This document shows positions 1-8,194 of a stretch of 64,000 bases of DNA, piece after piece. Under the pieces are notes generated by a model, which was not told the DNA's origin, searched no databases, and saw only the letters and a list, made by a program, of their open reading frames with translations. The DNA is from CAZXEU01 sp965207385. GTDB taxonomy: Bacteria; Bacteroidota; Rhodothermia; Rhodothermales; Bin80. The stretch lies in NCBI GenBank assembly GCA_965207385.1, contig CBDBLZ010000017.1, positions 1 through 64,000 of the forward strand, in the 5' to 3' direction. A program made the translations under genes and the position numbers. Numbering within the stretch: the first letter of the stretch is position 1; every line of letters begins with the position of its first letter.

Positions 1-509
1 GCCAGTCCCGTGCCTACTATCTCGAAGCCTACGGGAAACGGGTCCCCGCCTTCCTCGAGCATGCGGATTTTCATGAAGAAGAGATACAGGACATCTCCCA
101 GCTTGCAGCCGTGCATGCACCACGTGCGGTCCTTGTCCGGATGCTCACCGGGCAGGGGCAGGACGAGCTGCCGAAGCTTGCCGTCTGCATTCAGGACATA
201 GGAAAAATCGCTCAGCCCACCGCGCCCTGTTCTATCCCGCAGAATCAGCCCCGTATTGGTGATCATTTGGTCGAAGGGCCCCTTGCCACTCAGATCCTGT
301 CCGCCCACCGGATTGCCAAAGATGTACCATAGGCTTTCCTCGGGTCGCTCCCCGATCAGCGTATCTCCGAAGTACCACAGCACGCGCCCATCGCCAAGCG
401 GAATGGAATACGCCCCGTCCTGCCCCACCATGCGGTGCGAGTTATTGACGAACTGCGGTCCCAGGTCCCTGACGGAAGCGACCTGCAGGCTGGAGGGCCG
501 GCTATCCAT
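1..509 (-). CDS. partial DUF4185-like secreted glycan-related protein (C-terminus cut by window edge)
   Basis: An open frame runs from an ATG at 509 to the left edge without a stop, giving about 169 residues. The N-terminal part has the run DGAYSIPLGDGRVLWYFGDT followed by a site rich in Gly, Trp and Asp, which resembles the first blade of DUF4185 and related five-bladed propeller proteins often found with polysaccharide-degrading genes. An in-frame stop lies 24 codons upstream (579-581), and no other ATG or GTG occurs in between. It lies 106 bases downstream of the T9SS lipoprotein gene on the same strand and probably ends the glycan operon. Family assignment is from sequence resemblance only; the catalytic half is outside the window. 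Confidence 0.6.
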   Translation of the reverse strand, partial: MDSRPSSLQVASVRDLGPQFVNNSHRMVGQDGAYSIPLGDGRVLWYFGDTLIGERPEESLWYIFGNPVGGQDLSGKGPFDQMITNTGLILRDRTGRGGLSDFSYVLNADGKLRQLVLPLPGEHPDKDRTWCMHGCKLGDVLYLFFMKIRMLEEGGDPFPVGFEIVGTGL

Positions 510-575
510 GCGGCAATAGGAGCAGCCAGGAAACGCCGGCAGATACCATAACCCGCGAGGCTGCAGGCATGCAGC

Positions 576-585
576 GCACTAGTGC
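576..585. repeat. 10-bp palindrome GCACTAGTGC, copy 1
   Basis: A perfect palindrome, GCACTAGTGC, lies in the gap between the 616-1506 gene and the DUF4185-like gene, 67 bases upstream of the latter's start. The identical palindrome occurs once more at 28710-28719 in the leader of the respiratory operon. It may be an operator, but this is a guess from two copies. Confidence 0.35.
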
Positions 586-615
586 AGGCGCAGGCTGGTA
601 CCTGCCGGGTTTCCG

Positions 616-1506
616 CTACTTGGCCAGTACCATCGTGCGCGTCTCCGAAAAGTCGCCCGCCTGCAGGCGATACAGATACGTGCCGCTTGGCAGCCCATCG
701 GCCTGGAACGTGGCCTCGTACACGCCGGGAGCCTTCGTCTCGTTGACGAGCTGCGCCACTTCGCGGCCCGCCACATCAAACACATTCAGGCTGACGGGCA
801 TGGCATCCTCCACCGCATACCGGATGGTCGTGGACGGATTGAAGGGATTGGGATAGTTCTGCTCCAGCACGAACTCGGACGGAATCCCGTCTGCCGTCAC
901 TTCCTCTATGGCCACGCCTCCCATGACCGTGATCATGTGCCCTGTCATGGAGGAGTCGGCTCCGTTGACGGAGTTCTCCCCGCAGGTCATGAACCAGTCA
1001 CAGGTCGGGAAATAGGATTCCTTGGTCGCCACGTAGCCCAGCGCGAATTCTCCTGTGGTCTGGCCGACCTGCAGTTTCAGATCTACTTCCGCCACCAGCG
1101 TCGGACCATGCGCATAGGACGTATCCGAAATGGTGCCAATCCACTTCATGCCGTCAGGCGCAGGGATGGCCTTCTGCGTAGAGTCGGCCCAATCGGCGGA
1201 CTCCACCATCGTCCCGCTACCCACATCGCCGTTGTCGTCGGTAGCGCTGTACCCTCCCGAGACGAATTCCCAATCCATGGGCACAAGGACGGAAAACACC
1301 CCCTTCCAGGGATTCTGGTCTGCCTCGTTTTCCTGGATGGTGGCCTTAATGTCGATGACCTCGCCCGTATTGGCCGACTCGGGCATTTCGACTTCAAGGA
1401 TCAGACATGCCGACCAGACAAGGCAGACAGCTGCTACTGCTGCCCACGCGATCGCGCGGCTCCGGCGCCTTGTCCAGACTGACGTGTTGGTAGTTGATTG
1501 GTCCAT
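616..1506 (-). CDS. secreted lipoprotein-like protein with T9SS C-terminal sorting domain
   Basis: The 296-residue product starts with a basic n-region and a hydrophobic segment ending in a lipobox-like VWSAC near residue 34, so it is exported and perhaps lipid-anchored. The middle (about 45-200) is not recognised; it contains four cysteines. The last 85 residues are a typical type IX sorting domain, with the signature YPNPFNPSTTIRY, a VFDVAGREV turn and a C-terminal YLYRLQAGDF strand. The ATG at 1506 is preceded by a strong GAGGAGGG ribosome site. It follows the GH38-like gene by 69 bases on the same strand and is probably part of that operon. A lipobox together with a T9SS domain is unusual; the signal may really be cleaved by signal peptidase I. 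A substrate-binding or structural role is a guess. Confidence 0.75.
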   Translation of the reverse strand: MDQSTTNTSVWTRRRSRAIAWAAVAAVCLVWSACLILEVEMPESANTGEVIDIKATIQENEADQNPWKGVFSVLVPMDWEFVSGGYSATDDNGDVGSGTMVESADWADSTQKAIPAPDGMKWIGTISDTSYAHGPTLVAEVDLKLQVGQTTGEFALGYVATKESYFPTCDWFMTCGENSVNGADSSMTGHMITVMGGVAIEEVTADGIPSEFVLEQNYPNPFNPSTTIRYAVEDAMPVSLNVFDVAGREVAQLVNETKAPGVYEATFQADGLPSGTYLYRLQAGDFSETRTMVLAK

Positions 1507-1575
1507 GACAACCCTCCTCTAGTGGTTAGGTGAAATTTGTGCCGGTCGCGCGCGCAGGGCCGCGGCCCGATGTCG

Positions 1576-4500
1576 CTATCTCGCAAACAAGCTGAATTTA
1601 AGGGTTTGAAACTCTCCGGGAGCGAGCGTAACGGTAGCGGCGTCCCCATCGACGAAAAGGGACTCCCCGTCATCCCCAAACATGTCGGTGCGCCTACCGC
1701 CTCTGACGTCAAAGAGCGCCGAGCTGATCCTTGCCCCGGCCGGAGCATCCGGATCCAAGTTCATCAGGCGAAGCACCACGCCCCGCCGGTCGGCTGCCGG
1801 CTTTAGCGCCAGGACAACCACACTGCCCCCCTCCACGGCGAGGAAGCTCTCGCTGGCAGGCTCGGAGCGCAGCCATGTGTAGCGCACAACGGGCGGCGCA
1901 CTTATCTCCCATCCGAACCGGCCGGTCGATGCCGGCTCGAAGGCGCCCTCCCGGCTCGCAAAGCTGAAGCGGAAATCCAGCGTACCCTCGTTCTCCTCCC
2001 AGCGATTCCAGTTTTCGGGAAAATTGTTGACCACGTTTGCCAGTATGACCGCGTCGCCTCTCGCACCCTGGCGCAAACGCACAACGCGGCTGTCTGCCGC
2101 AGCCCAGCTTACGGTATGATCCGCATTGTGCACTCCTACGCTGCGCCTTACTGAAAACGCATCATGCTCCATACCTGGCAAGCGGTCCTTGTCGGGATCC
2201 AGGAATCCGCCCAGCACGTCAACCGCAGCGCGGCTGCCCGGAACCTTGAAGGGAAAGGCAACGGCATGTTCCTGTATCTGATCCGGAAACTGGAGCGTTT
2301 CAAGGTCCACGGTGTGATGCACGTCCACGCGGTCCAGGTCTTCCCAGAGCGTGAATTCGGACCGTGCAAACAGGTGGCCGGGCCGGTCCGTCACCAGCGT
2401 CAGCCGAACCGGGCTCTCGTCTCGCACATACATGCTCATCTCTTCCATGTCCATGACCTCGAACGACGACGCATCCAGGGATTCGGCTCGAAGGGGCAGG
2501 CTGAATGGCATGTCCTCGTCGGCATCCATCAATTCCCTTCCGCTCTTCCGGTCCAGGATACGCACAACGCTCGCGGCGGTGCAATCCGCTGTTATGCGAT
2601 AGTAGGTGTTCTCTATGCTGCAGCCTTCCGTTTGCAAGTCGCTTTCGGGCACTGGATCAGGGTCGCTGATCCGCTCCAGGCGAATCTTCTTGTAGCCCAA
2701 AGGCGGCACGCCCCGCGCCACGAAACGCAAGGTATGGCCGATATGGCGACTGGGGATTACCTCTTGCGTCCGAAGATCGATCGCGTGATACCCGTGAGCA
2801 TTCTCCCTGGGAAACTCCACTTCGACCGGCGCATCGCGCATCCAGTTCAGGGGATTGAACACGTACAGGGCCTCGCCCTCGAAGCTCTCCTCGCGTGCGG
2901 AGAGCCGATACGCCGCCCGCTCCAGTACTTCCCTGGTCGCAAGTGCAGCATCCTGCACGTACTGCTCCCGATACGCCATTGTCAGGAGGTTGTCCGCCGG
3001 CGAGCCATAGCCGTATTCCAGTCCGCTTCCGTGGCCGCTGAAGTGGAGCAGGTAGTCATACGCCTCGCCGATCCGGGCAGCAAGAGGTTGCTGCAGCGGA
3101 TCAAGCAGCCAGGACAGGGTGGCCATTTTTTCTGCCGTGAGCACATGGTGCTGGGTCCAGCGCTGTCGCACCATGCGCGCGGGCTCTCCCTGGTATAGTA
3201 CATCCCACGTCGAAGTCCAGTCTCCCGTTACAACCGGCAGATCGTCATACCGGGCCTGGAAGGCTTCGGCAAACGCGTCAATGTTGCTTATATGAATGCG
3301 CGGATACGCGTACTCTGCGTTCCAGGCTGCGGACGTGGCCGGGGCCTTGAGCGGAATCGCGCCGTTGTCTCCGAATGTATGGACGGCCAGTACCAGATCG
3401 TACGCATACCCCTGCGCAGTAAGCCTGTGCAGCCTTTCCCACAACCGGTACGGCACCGCATCCACGCTCTTTTCCAGCCCCAGGGTCTGCCCTTCGTTAT
3501 AGGCTTCGCTGCGGTAGGTAACCACGCGGCTTCCGCCAATGCCTTCCCAGTAGAACACCTTGGGCAGGCTGCGCTGCAGCGCGTAGTTGCTGTACACTTC
3601 ATTGAGGCCCGTAACAAGAAACGATACGCCGGCCTCTTCCAGCACCTGGGGCATCAGCCAGGACAGCCCCGGCACGTCGTTGTAGACGGCGGCTTCGAAT
3701 TGCAATCCGAATTCGCGTGCGAACGCCCTACCCTTGTCAAAGGAGCGTATGAGTTCTTCTTCGCTCACCCAGCCCGTATAGGGATTCGTGTAAACGGGAG
3801 AGACGGCAATGCGTCCCTCCTTCACCAGGTTCATCAACCGGTCGAAGGTCTCGCGCGAGCGCCCGAGCCTGTATTGCTCCAGCTGCCAGATCGTCTCAAT
3901 GGTCCAGGAAAAAGACGAGTCCCGCTCTGAGCGTGCCAGGACATCATCCAGCGCGCGCAGATGGCGTTCCTTGACTACAGGCTGCGTGTTGGTGTAACCG
4001 ATGTCGGTGTGTGACATCATCGCCAGGTGAATCTCGTAGCGCGGCTGCGGCACAAGTACGGTGCTCGCAGTCAGTGCCTCGTCTCCCAGGTCCAGCTGAA
4101 TGTCGGCGGAGACCTCCTGAGTAATCTCAGGCAAGTAAAGCGGATGGCGGCTCTCGCCAAATGGTACTCGCTCCAGCGTGGTGGCATGCTCCGCATCCCC
4201 GGCCTTGATGCGCAGGATGCCTGTCCGCTGCTCGCCCGACAAGGAGGTCACAGAGAGATCGAAGCGTTGCTGCAATCCGTCCCGTGATTCCCTGAAAAAA
4301 AACGTCGAGACAAGGTCGACGCCCGATGCCGCCTCTCCGGTCGGCACCTGGATCTCCACCCCGGGAACGGGGATATCCTCCGCGCCTGTCAGCCTGGCAT
4401 AGAATCCCCACTCGTAGCGAATCTCACCGAAGAAGCCCGGCGCCTCATTGCGGTGGGTCTGACCTACCTTGACCAGGAGGCTGTTGCGCCCCGCCTTAAG

Positions 4501-5064
4501 GCGAAGCAGCAGTGAATCGGTGTCGGGCTCCGCATTGCGATCAGCCGTGCTGGCGTGCACGGCCTCGCCGTTCACCACCACCTTGACGCTGCTGTTGCTG
4601 CCGAGCTTCAGCACGGCATCCTGCTCTACCGGACTGTCGATGTAGGCAAATGCATAGCCTGCCTTGGCCTTCCAGACTTTCTCCGGTGTATCTCCCGGCC
4701 GCACCCATCCCATCGCAGCGTTGAAATCAACGAAGCCGCCACGCTTCACGTAAAGCGGCTTCCAGGCCACGGTCCCTCCTTCGACGAGGGTCGTCTCCTC
4801 GATGCGGCCTGCCACGGGCATGATGGCAGACTCGCCGATCACATCCGCGTCCACGGCCTGCCCGAACCCGACAAGGGGCTGTTCAAAGGGCCCGGCCACC
4901 AGCCAGGCCGGTATGAAGCCTGTTTCCGTAAGATCAAAGGTGACGTACGCCTGCCCCGTGTCGCGCGCAGGATCGAGGAGATCTGCCGGCCCTCCGTCCG
5001 GCTGTCCGAACGCTGCGAAAGTCGTCAGGAGAAGCAGCGTCCCTGCAGTACAAACCTGCCGCAT
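1576..5064 (-). CDS. GH38-like alpha-mannosidase-type glycosidase, no sorting domain
   Basis: The 1162-residue product has a signal peptide (about 1-20) followed by a long beta-rich N-terminal region (to about 340), then a GH38-type catalytic domain and C-terminal beta domains. The zinc-binding site motif is SHTDIGYT (His352, Asp354) and the probable nucleophile lies in YNDVPGLSW (Asp463), so the key residues of the family are present, although the motif differs from the HxDxxW form of classical mannosidases. GH38 enzymes hydrolyse alpha-mannosides with retention. It begins 6 bases after the MalG-type permease stop, so it is translated as part of the importer operon. Lacking a T9SS domain, it is likely periplasmic. 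DUF5054-type proteins are a related alternative, so mannose specificity is inferred. Confidence 0.8.
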   Translation of the reverse strand: MRQVCTAGTLLLLTTFAAFGQPDGGPADLLDPARDTGQAYVTFDLTETGFIPAWLVAGPFEQPLVGFGQAVDADVIGESAIMPVAGRIEETTLVEGGTVAWKPLYVKRGGFVDFNAAMGWVRPGDTPEKVWKAKAGYAFAYIDSPVEQDAVLKLGSNSSVKVVVNGEAVHASTADRNAEPDTDSLLLRLKAGRNSLLVKVGQTHRNEAPGFFGEIRYEWGFYARLTGAEDIPVPGVEIQVPTGEAASGVDLVSTFFFRESRDGLQQRFDLSVTSLSGEQRTGILRIKAGDAEHATTLERVPFGESRHPLYLPEITQEVSADIQLDLGDEALTASTVLVPQPRYEIHLAMMSHTDIGYTNTQPVVKERHLRALDDVLARSERDSSFSWTIETIWQLEQYRLGRSRETFDRLMNLVKEGRIAVSPVYTNPYTGWVSEEELIRSFDKGRAFAREFGLQFEAAVYNDVPGLSWLMPQVLEEAGVSFLVTGLNEVYSNYALQRSLPKVFYWEGIGGSRVVTYRSEAYNEGQTLGLEKSVDAVPYRLWERLHRLTAQGYAYDLVLAVHTFGDNGAIPLKAPATSAAWNAEYAYPRIHISNIDAFAEAFQARYDDLPVVTGDWTSTWDVLYQGEPARMVRQRWTQHHVLTAEKMATLSWLLDPLQQPLAARIGEAYDYLLHFSGHGSGLEYGYGSPADNLLTMAYREQYVQDAALATREVLERAAYRLSAREESFEGEALYVFNPLNWMRDAPVEVEFPRENAHGYHAIDLRTQEVIPSRHIGHTLRFVARGVPPLGYKKIRLERISDPDPVPESDLQTEGCSIENTYYRITADCTAASVVRILDRKSGRELMDADEDMPFSLPLRAESLDASSFEVMDMEEMSMYVRDESPVRLTLVTDRPGHLFARSEFTLWEDLDRVDVHHTVDLETLQFPDQIQEHAVAFPFKVPGSRAAVDVLGGFLDPDKDRLPGMEHDAFSVRRSVGVHNADHTVSWAAADSRVVRLRQGARGDAVILANVVNNFPENWNRWEENEGTLDFRFSFASREGAFEPASTGRFGWEISAPPVVRYTWLRSEPASESFLAVEGGSVVVLALKPAADRRGVVLRLMNLDPDAPAGARISSALFDVRGGRRTDMFGDDGESLFVDGDAATVTLAPGEFQTLKFSLFAR

Positions 5065-5070
5065 GCGTAC

Positions 5071-5913
5071 CTAGGCCTTAAGTCCGCTCATGGTGAAACC
5101 CTGAATGAAGTATCGCTGGAAGAAGAAGAATATGATCACCATGGGAATCATCATGATGATGGAGGCCGCCATCAGTATGCCCCATTCCGTCTGATGCTGC
5201 CCCACGAACAGGGCAAGCCCCAGTGCCAGCGTATTCTTTGCCTGGTCTGAGAGGTAAATCAGCGGCCCCAGGAAATCATTCCATGAAAACATGAACGTAA
5301 GGATCGCCACGGTAATGAGTGCCGGACGAGCCAGCGGCATCGCGATGTTCCAGTAAAGACGCCACTCGCTGCACCCGTCGATCCGGGCCGCATCAAACAG
5401 GTCGCGGGGGATGGTCAGGAAGAACTGGCGCAGCAGGAAAATATTGAACGCTCCGCCGCCGAGGAATGCCGGGACTATAAGCGGCTTGTAGGTATTGAGC
5501 CAGTGCAGCTCCTTGAAAATCACGAATAGCGGGATCATGATGACGTGCAGCGGCAGCATCATCGTCGCAATCACGAAAATGAAGAGCTTGTCCCGCCCGG
5601 GCCACCGAAGACAGGCAAACGCATACGCCACGAGCGAGCTGGAAAAGACCGTCCCCAGGATGGTCAGCGTCGTTATGTACGTCGTATTTCGCAGGTATGC
5701 GAGGAAGGGCAGGCGGTCGAATACCTCGGCGTAATTCTCCCAGCGGATTTCTTCGGGAAACCAGGTAGGTGGAATGGCGAATATTTCCTCGTTGCCTTTC
5801 AGCGAGGCCGAGAGCATCCAGAGAAGCGGGATGATAAGCACGGCGGCAAACGCCGCCAACACCAGGTAGATGGCCACCTTTTTTATTGGCGCTATGTTGG
5901 GCCCGGGCATCAT
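5071..5913 (-). CDS. ABC sugar importer permease, MalG type
   Basis: A 280-residue inner-membrane permease of the carbohydrate ABC importer family. It has six predicted membrane helices, and the cytoplasmic coupling loop appears as DAARIDGCSEWRLYWNIAMPLARPA, the EAA motif that docks on the ATPase. The ATG at 5913 overlaps the stop of the MalF-type gene as ATGA, so this start is preferred to the upstream one at 5946. It works with the MalF-type permease and binding protein just upstream to bring a mono- or oligosaccharide into the cytoplasm. No ATPase gene is in the window; a shared MsmK/MalK-type ATPase elsewhere would be needed. The family is certain, the substrate is inferred from the flanking glycosidases. 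Confidence 0.93.
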   Translation of the reverse strand: MMPGPNIAPIKKVAIYLVLAAFAAVLIIPLLWMLSASLKGNEEIFAIPPTWFPEEIRWENYAEVFDRLPFLAYLRNTTYITTLTILGTVFSSSLVAYAFACLRWPGRDKLFIFVIATMMLPLHVIMIPLFVIFKELHWLNTYKPLIVPAFLGGGAFNIFLLRQFFLTIPRDLFDAARIDGCSEWRLYWNIAMPLARPALITVAILTFMFSWNDFLGPLIYLSDQAKNTLALGLALFVGQHQTEWGILMAASIIMMIPMVIIFFFFQRYFIQGFTMSGLKA

Positions 5914-6815
5914 GAGCTTGCAGGTTCTCCCGTGTAATGAACCCATCGCTTGCCCAGCCAGAACTGGAACATGGTGACCACGAGCGTGATGATAAGCAGA
6001 ATCCAGGCCATCGCCGAGGCATAGCCCATCTCGTAGTCGTCGAACGCCTTGAAATAGAGGTACAGGTTGTAGAAGAGCGTCGAATTGAGCGGCCCCCCCT
6101 TGGTCATCACATAGGCCTCCGTGAAGATCTGGAACGAAAAGATGACCTCAAGTACGCTCCAGAGAAAGATGACGGGCGACAGCATCGGGACCGTAACGTG
6201 CCAAAATCGGGCCCACCAGCCGCCGCCATCAATCTCCACCGCTTCATAGAGTGATGGCGGAATGCCCTGCAGGGCAGCGAGGAATACGATCATCCGTGCA
6301 CCGCCAATGGCCCACAGACTCATGAGCGCCATGCCCGGCTTCGACCATGCCGTGCTCTGAAGCCAGAGCGGCCCCGGCAGTCCAAGCCATCCCAGCGCGG
6401 TATTGACCAGTCCGATCTGCGGATTGAACATCCACATCCAGATCACGGACAGCACCACTCCGGTGATGATGGAGGGCAGAAAATAGGCTGTGCGGAACAA
6501 CTTGATGCCCCGTACCGCCTGGTTGGCCAGCACCGCCAGCACGAGCGATCCGCCGATGGCAAGCGGCAAACGCAGAATGGTGTAGACCAGCGTGTTCCAG
6601 ATGGATTTGCTGAAGTACGGATCGTCAAGAAGCAGCTCACGGTAGTTGTCGAGGCCGATAAACTGCGGCACGCGCAGCACGTCATACTGGCACAGGCTGT
6701 AGTAGAGCGACATGGCGATCGGATACAGCCCGAAGACCAGAAAGCCTACGGCCCACGGCGAAAGGAAGGCGTACCCTGTCAGGGTCTCCTTGAGTCTGAT
6801 AGACGGAGCTTTCAC
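5910..6815 (-). CDS. ABC sugar importer permease, MalF type
   Basis: A 301-residue membrane permease of the carbohydrate importer family, partner of the MalG-type protein. The coupling EAA loop is visible as SLYEAVEIDGGGWWARFWHV. An open frame extends upstream to 7040, but that part lies inside the binding-protein gene and is not protein-like. The GTG at 6815, ten bases after the binding-protein stop and preceded by AGGGG, starts a sensible product (MKAPSIRLKE, then a membrane helix), so it is chosen here. Its 3' end overlaps the next gene as ATGA. Expected to form the heterodimeric membrane channel of the importer. Confidence 0.92.
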   Translation of the reverse strand: MKAPSIRLKETLTGYAFLSPWAVGFLVFGLYPIAMSLYYSLCQYDVLRVPQFIGLDNYRELLLDDPYFSKSIWNTLVYTILRLPLAIGGSLVLAVLANQAVRGIKLFRTAYFLPSIITGVVLSVIWMWMFNPQIGLVNTALGWLGLPGPLWLQSTAWSKPGMALMSLWAIGGARMIVFLAALQGIPPSLYEAVEIDGGGWWARFWHVTVPMLSPVIFLWSVLEVIFSFQIFTEAYVMTKGGPLNSTLFYNLYLYFKAFDDYEMGYASAMAWILLIITLVVTMFQFWLGKRWVHYTGEPASS

Positions 6816-6825
6816 GCAGGCGCCC

Positions 6826-8184
6826 CTAGTTGAAGTCCATCCTGGAGCGGACATACCGGTCGTAGCGAACGGCCCGGTCAAGAGCCGACTGCACGGTAGC
6901 CTCGGCCTGCCGGAGCGCCGCGCCGGGAGCTTGCTCTCCGTACACGCTGCGCTCAAGCGCCCCATAAAACTCTCGCCAGAACACGCCGTGCGCCAGCGGC
7001 ACGACGGTCGGCGAATGGGCAAAATCCATCTGGCGCACAAATACCTCTACCAGGGGCTCCGAAATAAAGGAGGAGTCGTAGGCCGCGTGCATGTTTGCCG
7101 GGAAGAGCGGATCGTCGCGCGCCGCGATTTCCTGCAGCTGGGTTTCCTTCTCGACGCTGAACTGCATGAAGGCCCATGCCGCCTCCACATGCCGGACGCC
7201 CCGTGGCATGCCCAGCCACCAGCTTCCCGCCATCGAAACCGTCGGATACCCATCGAAGGAGGGAATCTCCGTGACCCCGAAGTCCATGTCCGGCCGGTAA
7301 CGGGCAAGAAGGTCAAGGAAGCTCATATCGAGCACCACCATTGCGAGCTTGCCTGTTAGGAATCCATGCTGCTCCCCCGTGCCGAGCCCGCCGATGAAGG
7401 CCTGCACGGACTCAAGGTCGTAATCCTGATAGAATTCGATGGTCCACTTGAAGCCGTCCAACAGCTCCGGCACATGCAGGGCCACCGTTTCGCCCCCCTC
7501 CTGTACGTATTTGACTCCCTTTTGCCAGGCGATGAGGGAGGCGACGGACATATTGCCCAGGATGCCCTGGTGCGCGCCGCTGAAAACGGGCAGGAAGCCC
7601 GCCTGCGTGATATGGCCTTCGGAGTTCTGAACCAGGAGCCGCCGGGCCACGCCGCGCACCTCGTCCCACGTGGCGGGCGGCACCTCGGCATCCAGTCCGG
7701 CTCCCCGGAACAGGTCCTTGTTGTAGAAGAAGGCGTAGGAAGCCGTATTGACGGGCAGCGCAAAGGGGCGGCCCCGCCAGGTTACCTCCTCCCACAGCGC
7801 CGGAAAGAAGCGGGTGGTGTCGAAGGACGATTCCGCAATCAGGTCATCGAGCGGGCGCAGCGCCATGCGCGACGCCCAGCGAACCACGGGCACGAACTGG
7901 CTCACAACATCAGGAGGATCTCCGCTGAGCACAGCCGTCAGGATCTTTTTTTCGTGCTCCTGCCAGGGAATCGGTGTTGCATCGATGACGATGCTGTCCT
8001 GGATCTGATTGAATCTCTGTACTGTGAAGGGCACATCGTCTTCCGAGCCCACGATGTACCAGTACCGGATGTGCGTAGCGTCATCCTGCGGAGTGTCGCT
8101 ATCTGATTTGTCATGAAGCAGCAACACCAGGATGGCCAGGCACGCAGCCCCGTATCCGATGCTCTTGGCGACAGAAGCCCGCAT
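6826..8184 (-). CDS. extracellular sugar-binding protein of ABC importer (SBP family 1)
   Basis: A 452-residue solute-binding protein of the family 1 type that delivers sugars to MalF/MalG permeases. A hydrophobic N-terminal segment (about 10-26) serves as a signal or anchor; there is no convincing lipobox. The core shows family features such as DPPDVVSQF, a lobe-crossing LPVNTASYAFFYNKDLF and PPATWDEV. The ATG at 8184 follows a GAGGTG site at good spacing, so it is preferred to the GTG at 8193. It sits between the sorted GH38-like enzyme and the permeases, suggesting it binds products released by those enzymes. An anchored periplasmic location is inferred. Confidence 0.9.
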   Translation of the reverse strand: MRASVAKSIGYGAACLAILVLLLHDKSDSDTPQDDATHIRYWYIVGSEDDVPFTVQRFNQIQDSIVIDATPIPWQEHEKKILTAVLSGDPPDVVSQFVPVVRWASRMALRPLDDLIAESSFDTTRFFPALWEEVTWRGRPFALPVNTASYAFFYNKDLFRGAGLDAEVPPATWDEVRGVARRLLVQNSEGHITQAGFLPVFSGAHQGILGNMSVASLIAWQKGVKYVQEGGETVALHVPELLDGFKWTIEFYQDYDLESVQAFIGGLGTGEQHGFLTGKLAMVVLDMSFLDLLARYRPDMDFGVTEIPSFDGYPTVSMAGSWWLGMPRGVRHVEAAWAFMQFSVEKETQLQEIAARDDPLFPANMHAAYDSSFISEPLVEVFVRQMDFAHSPTVVPLAHGVFWREFYGALERSVYGEQAPGAALRQAEATVQSALDRAVRYDRYVRSRMDFN

Positions 8185-8194
8185 GATCTGCACC

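Noticed and set aside
6816..7040. Extended N-terminus of the MalF-type permease
   Set aside because: It lies in the coding region of the binding protein and is not protein-like; GTG at 6815 with AGGGG is preferred.
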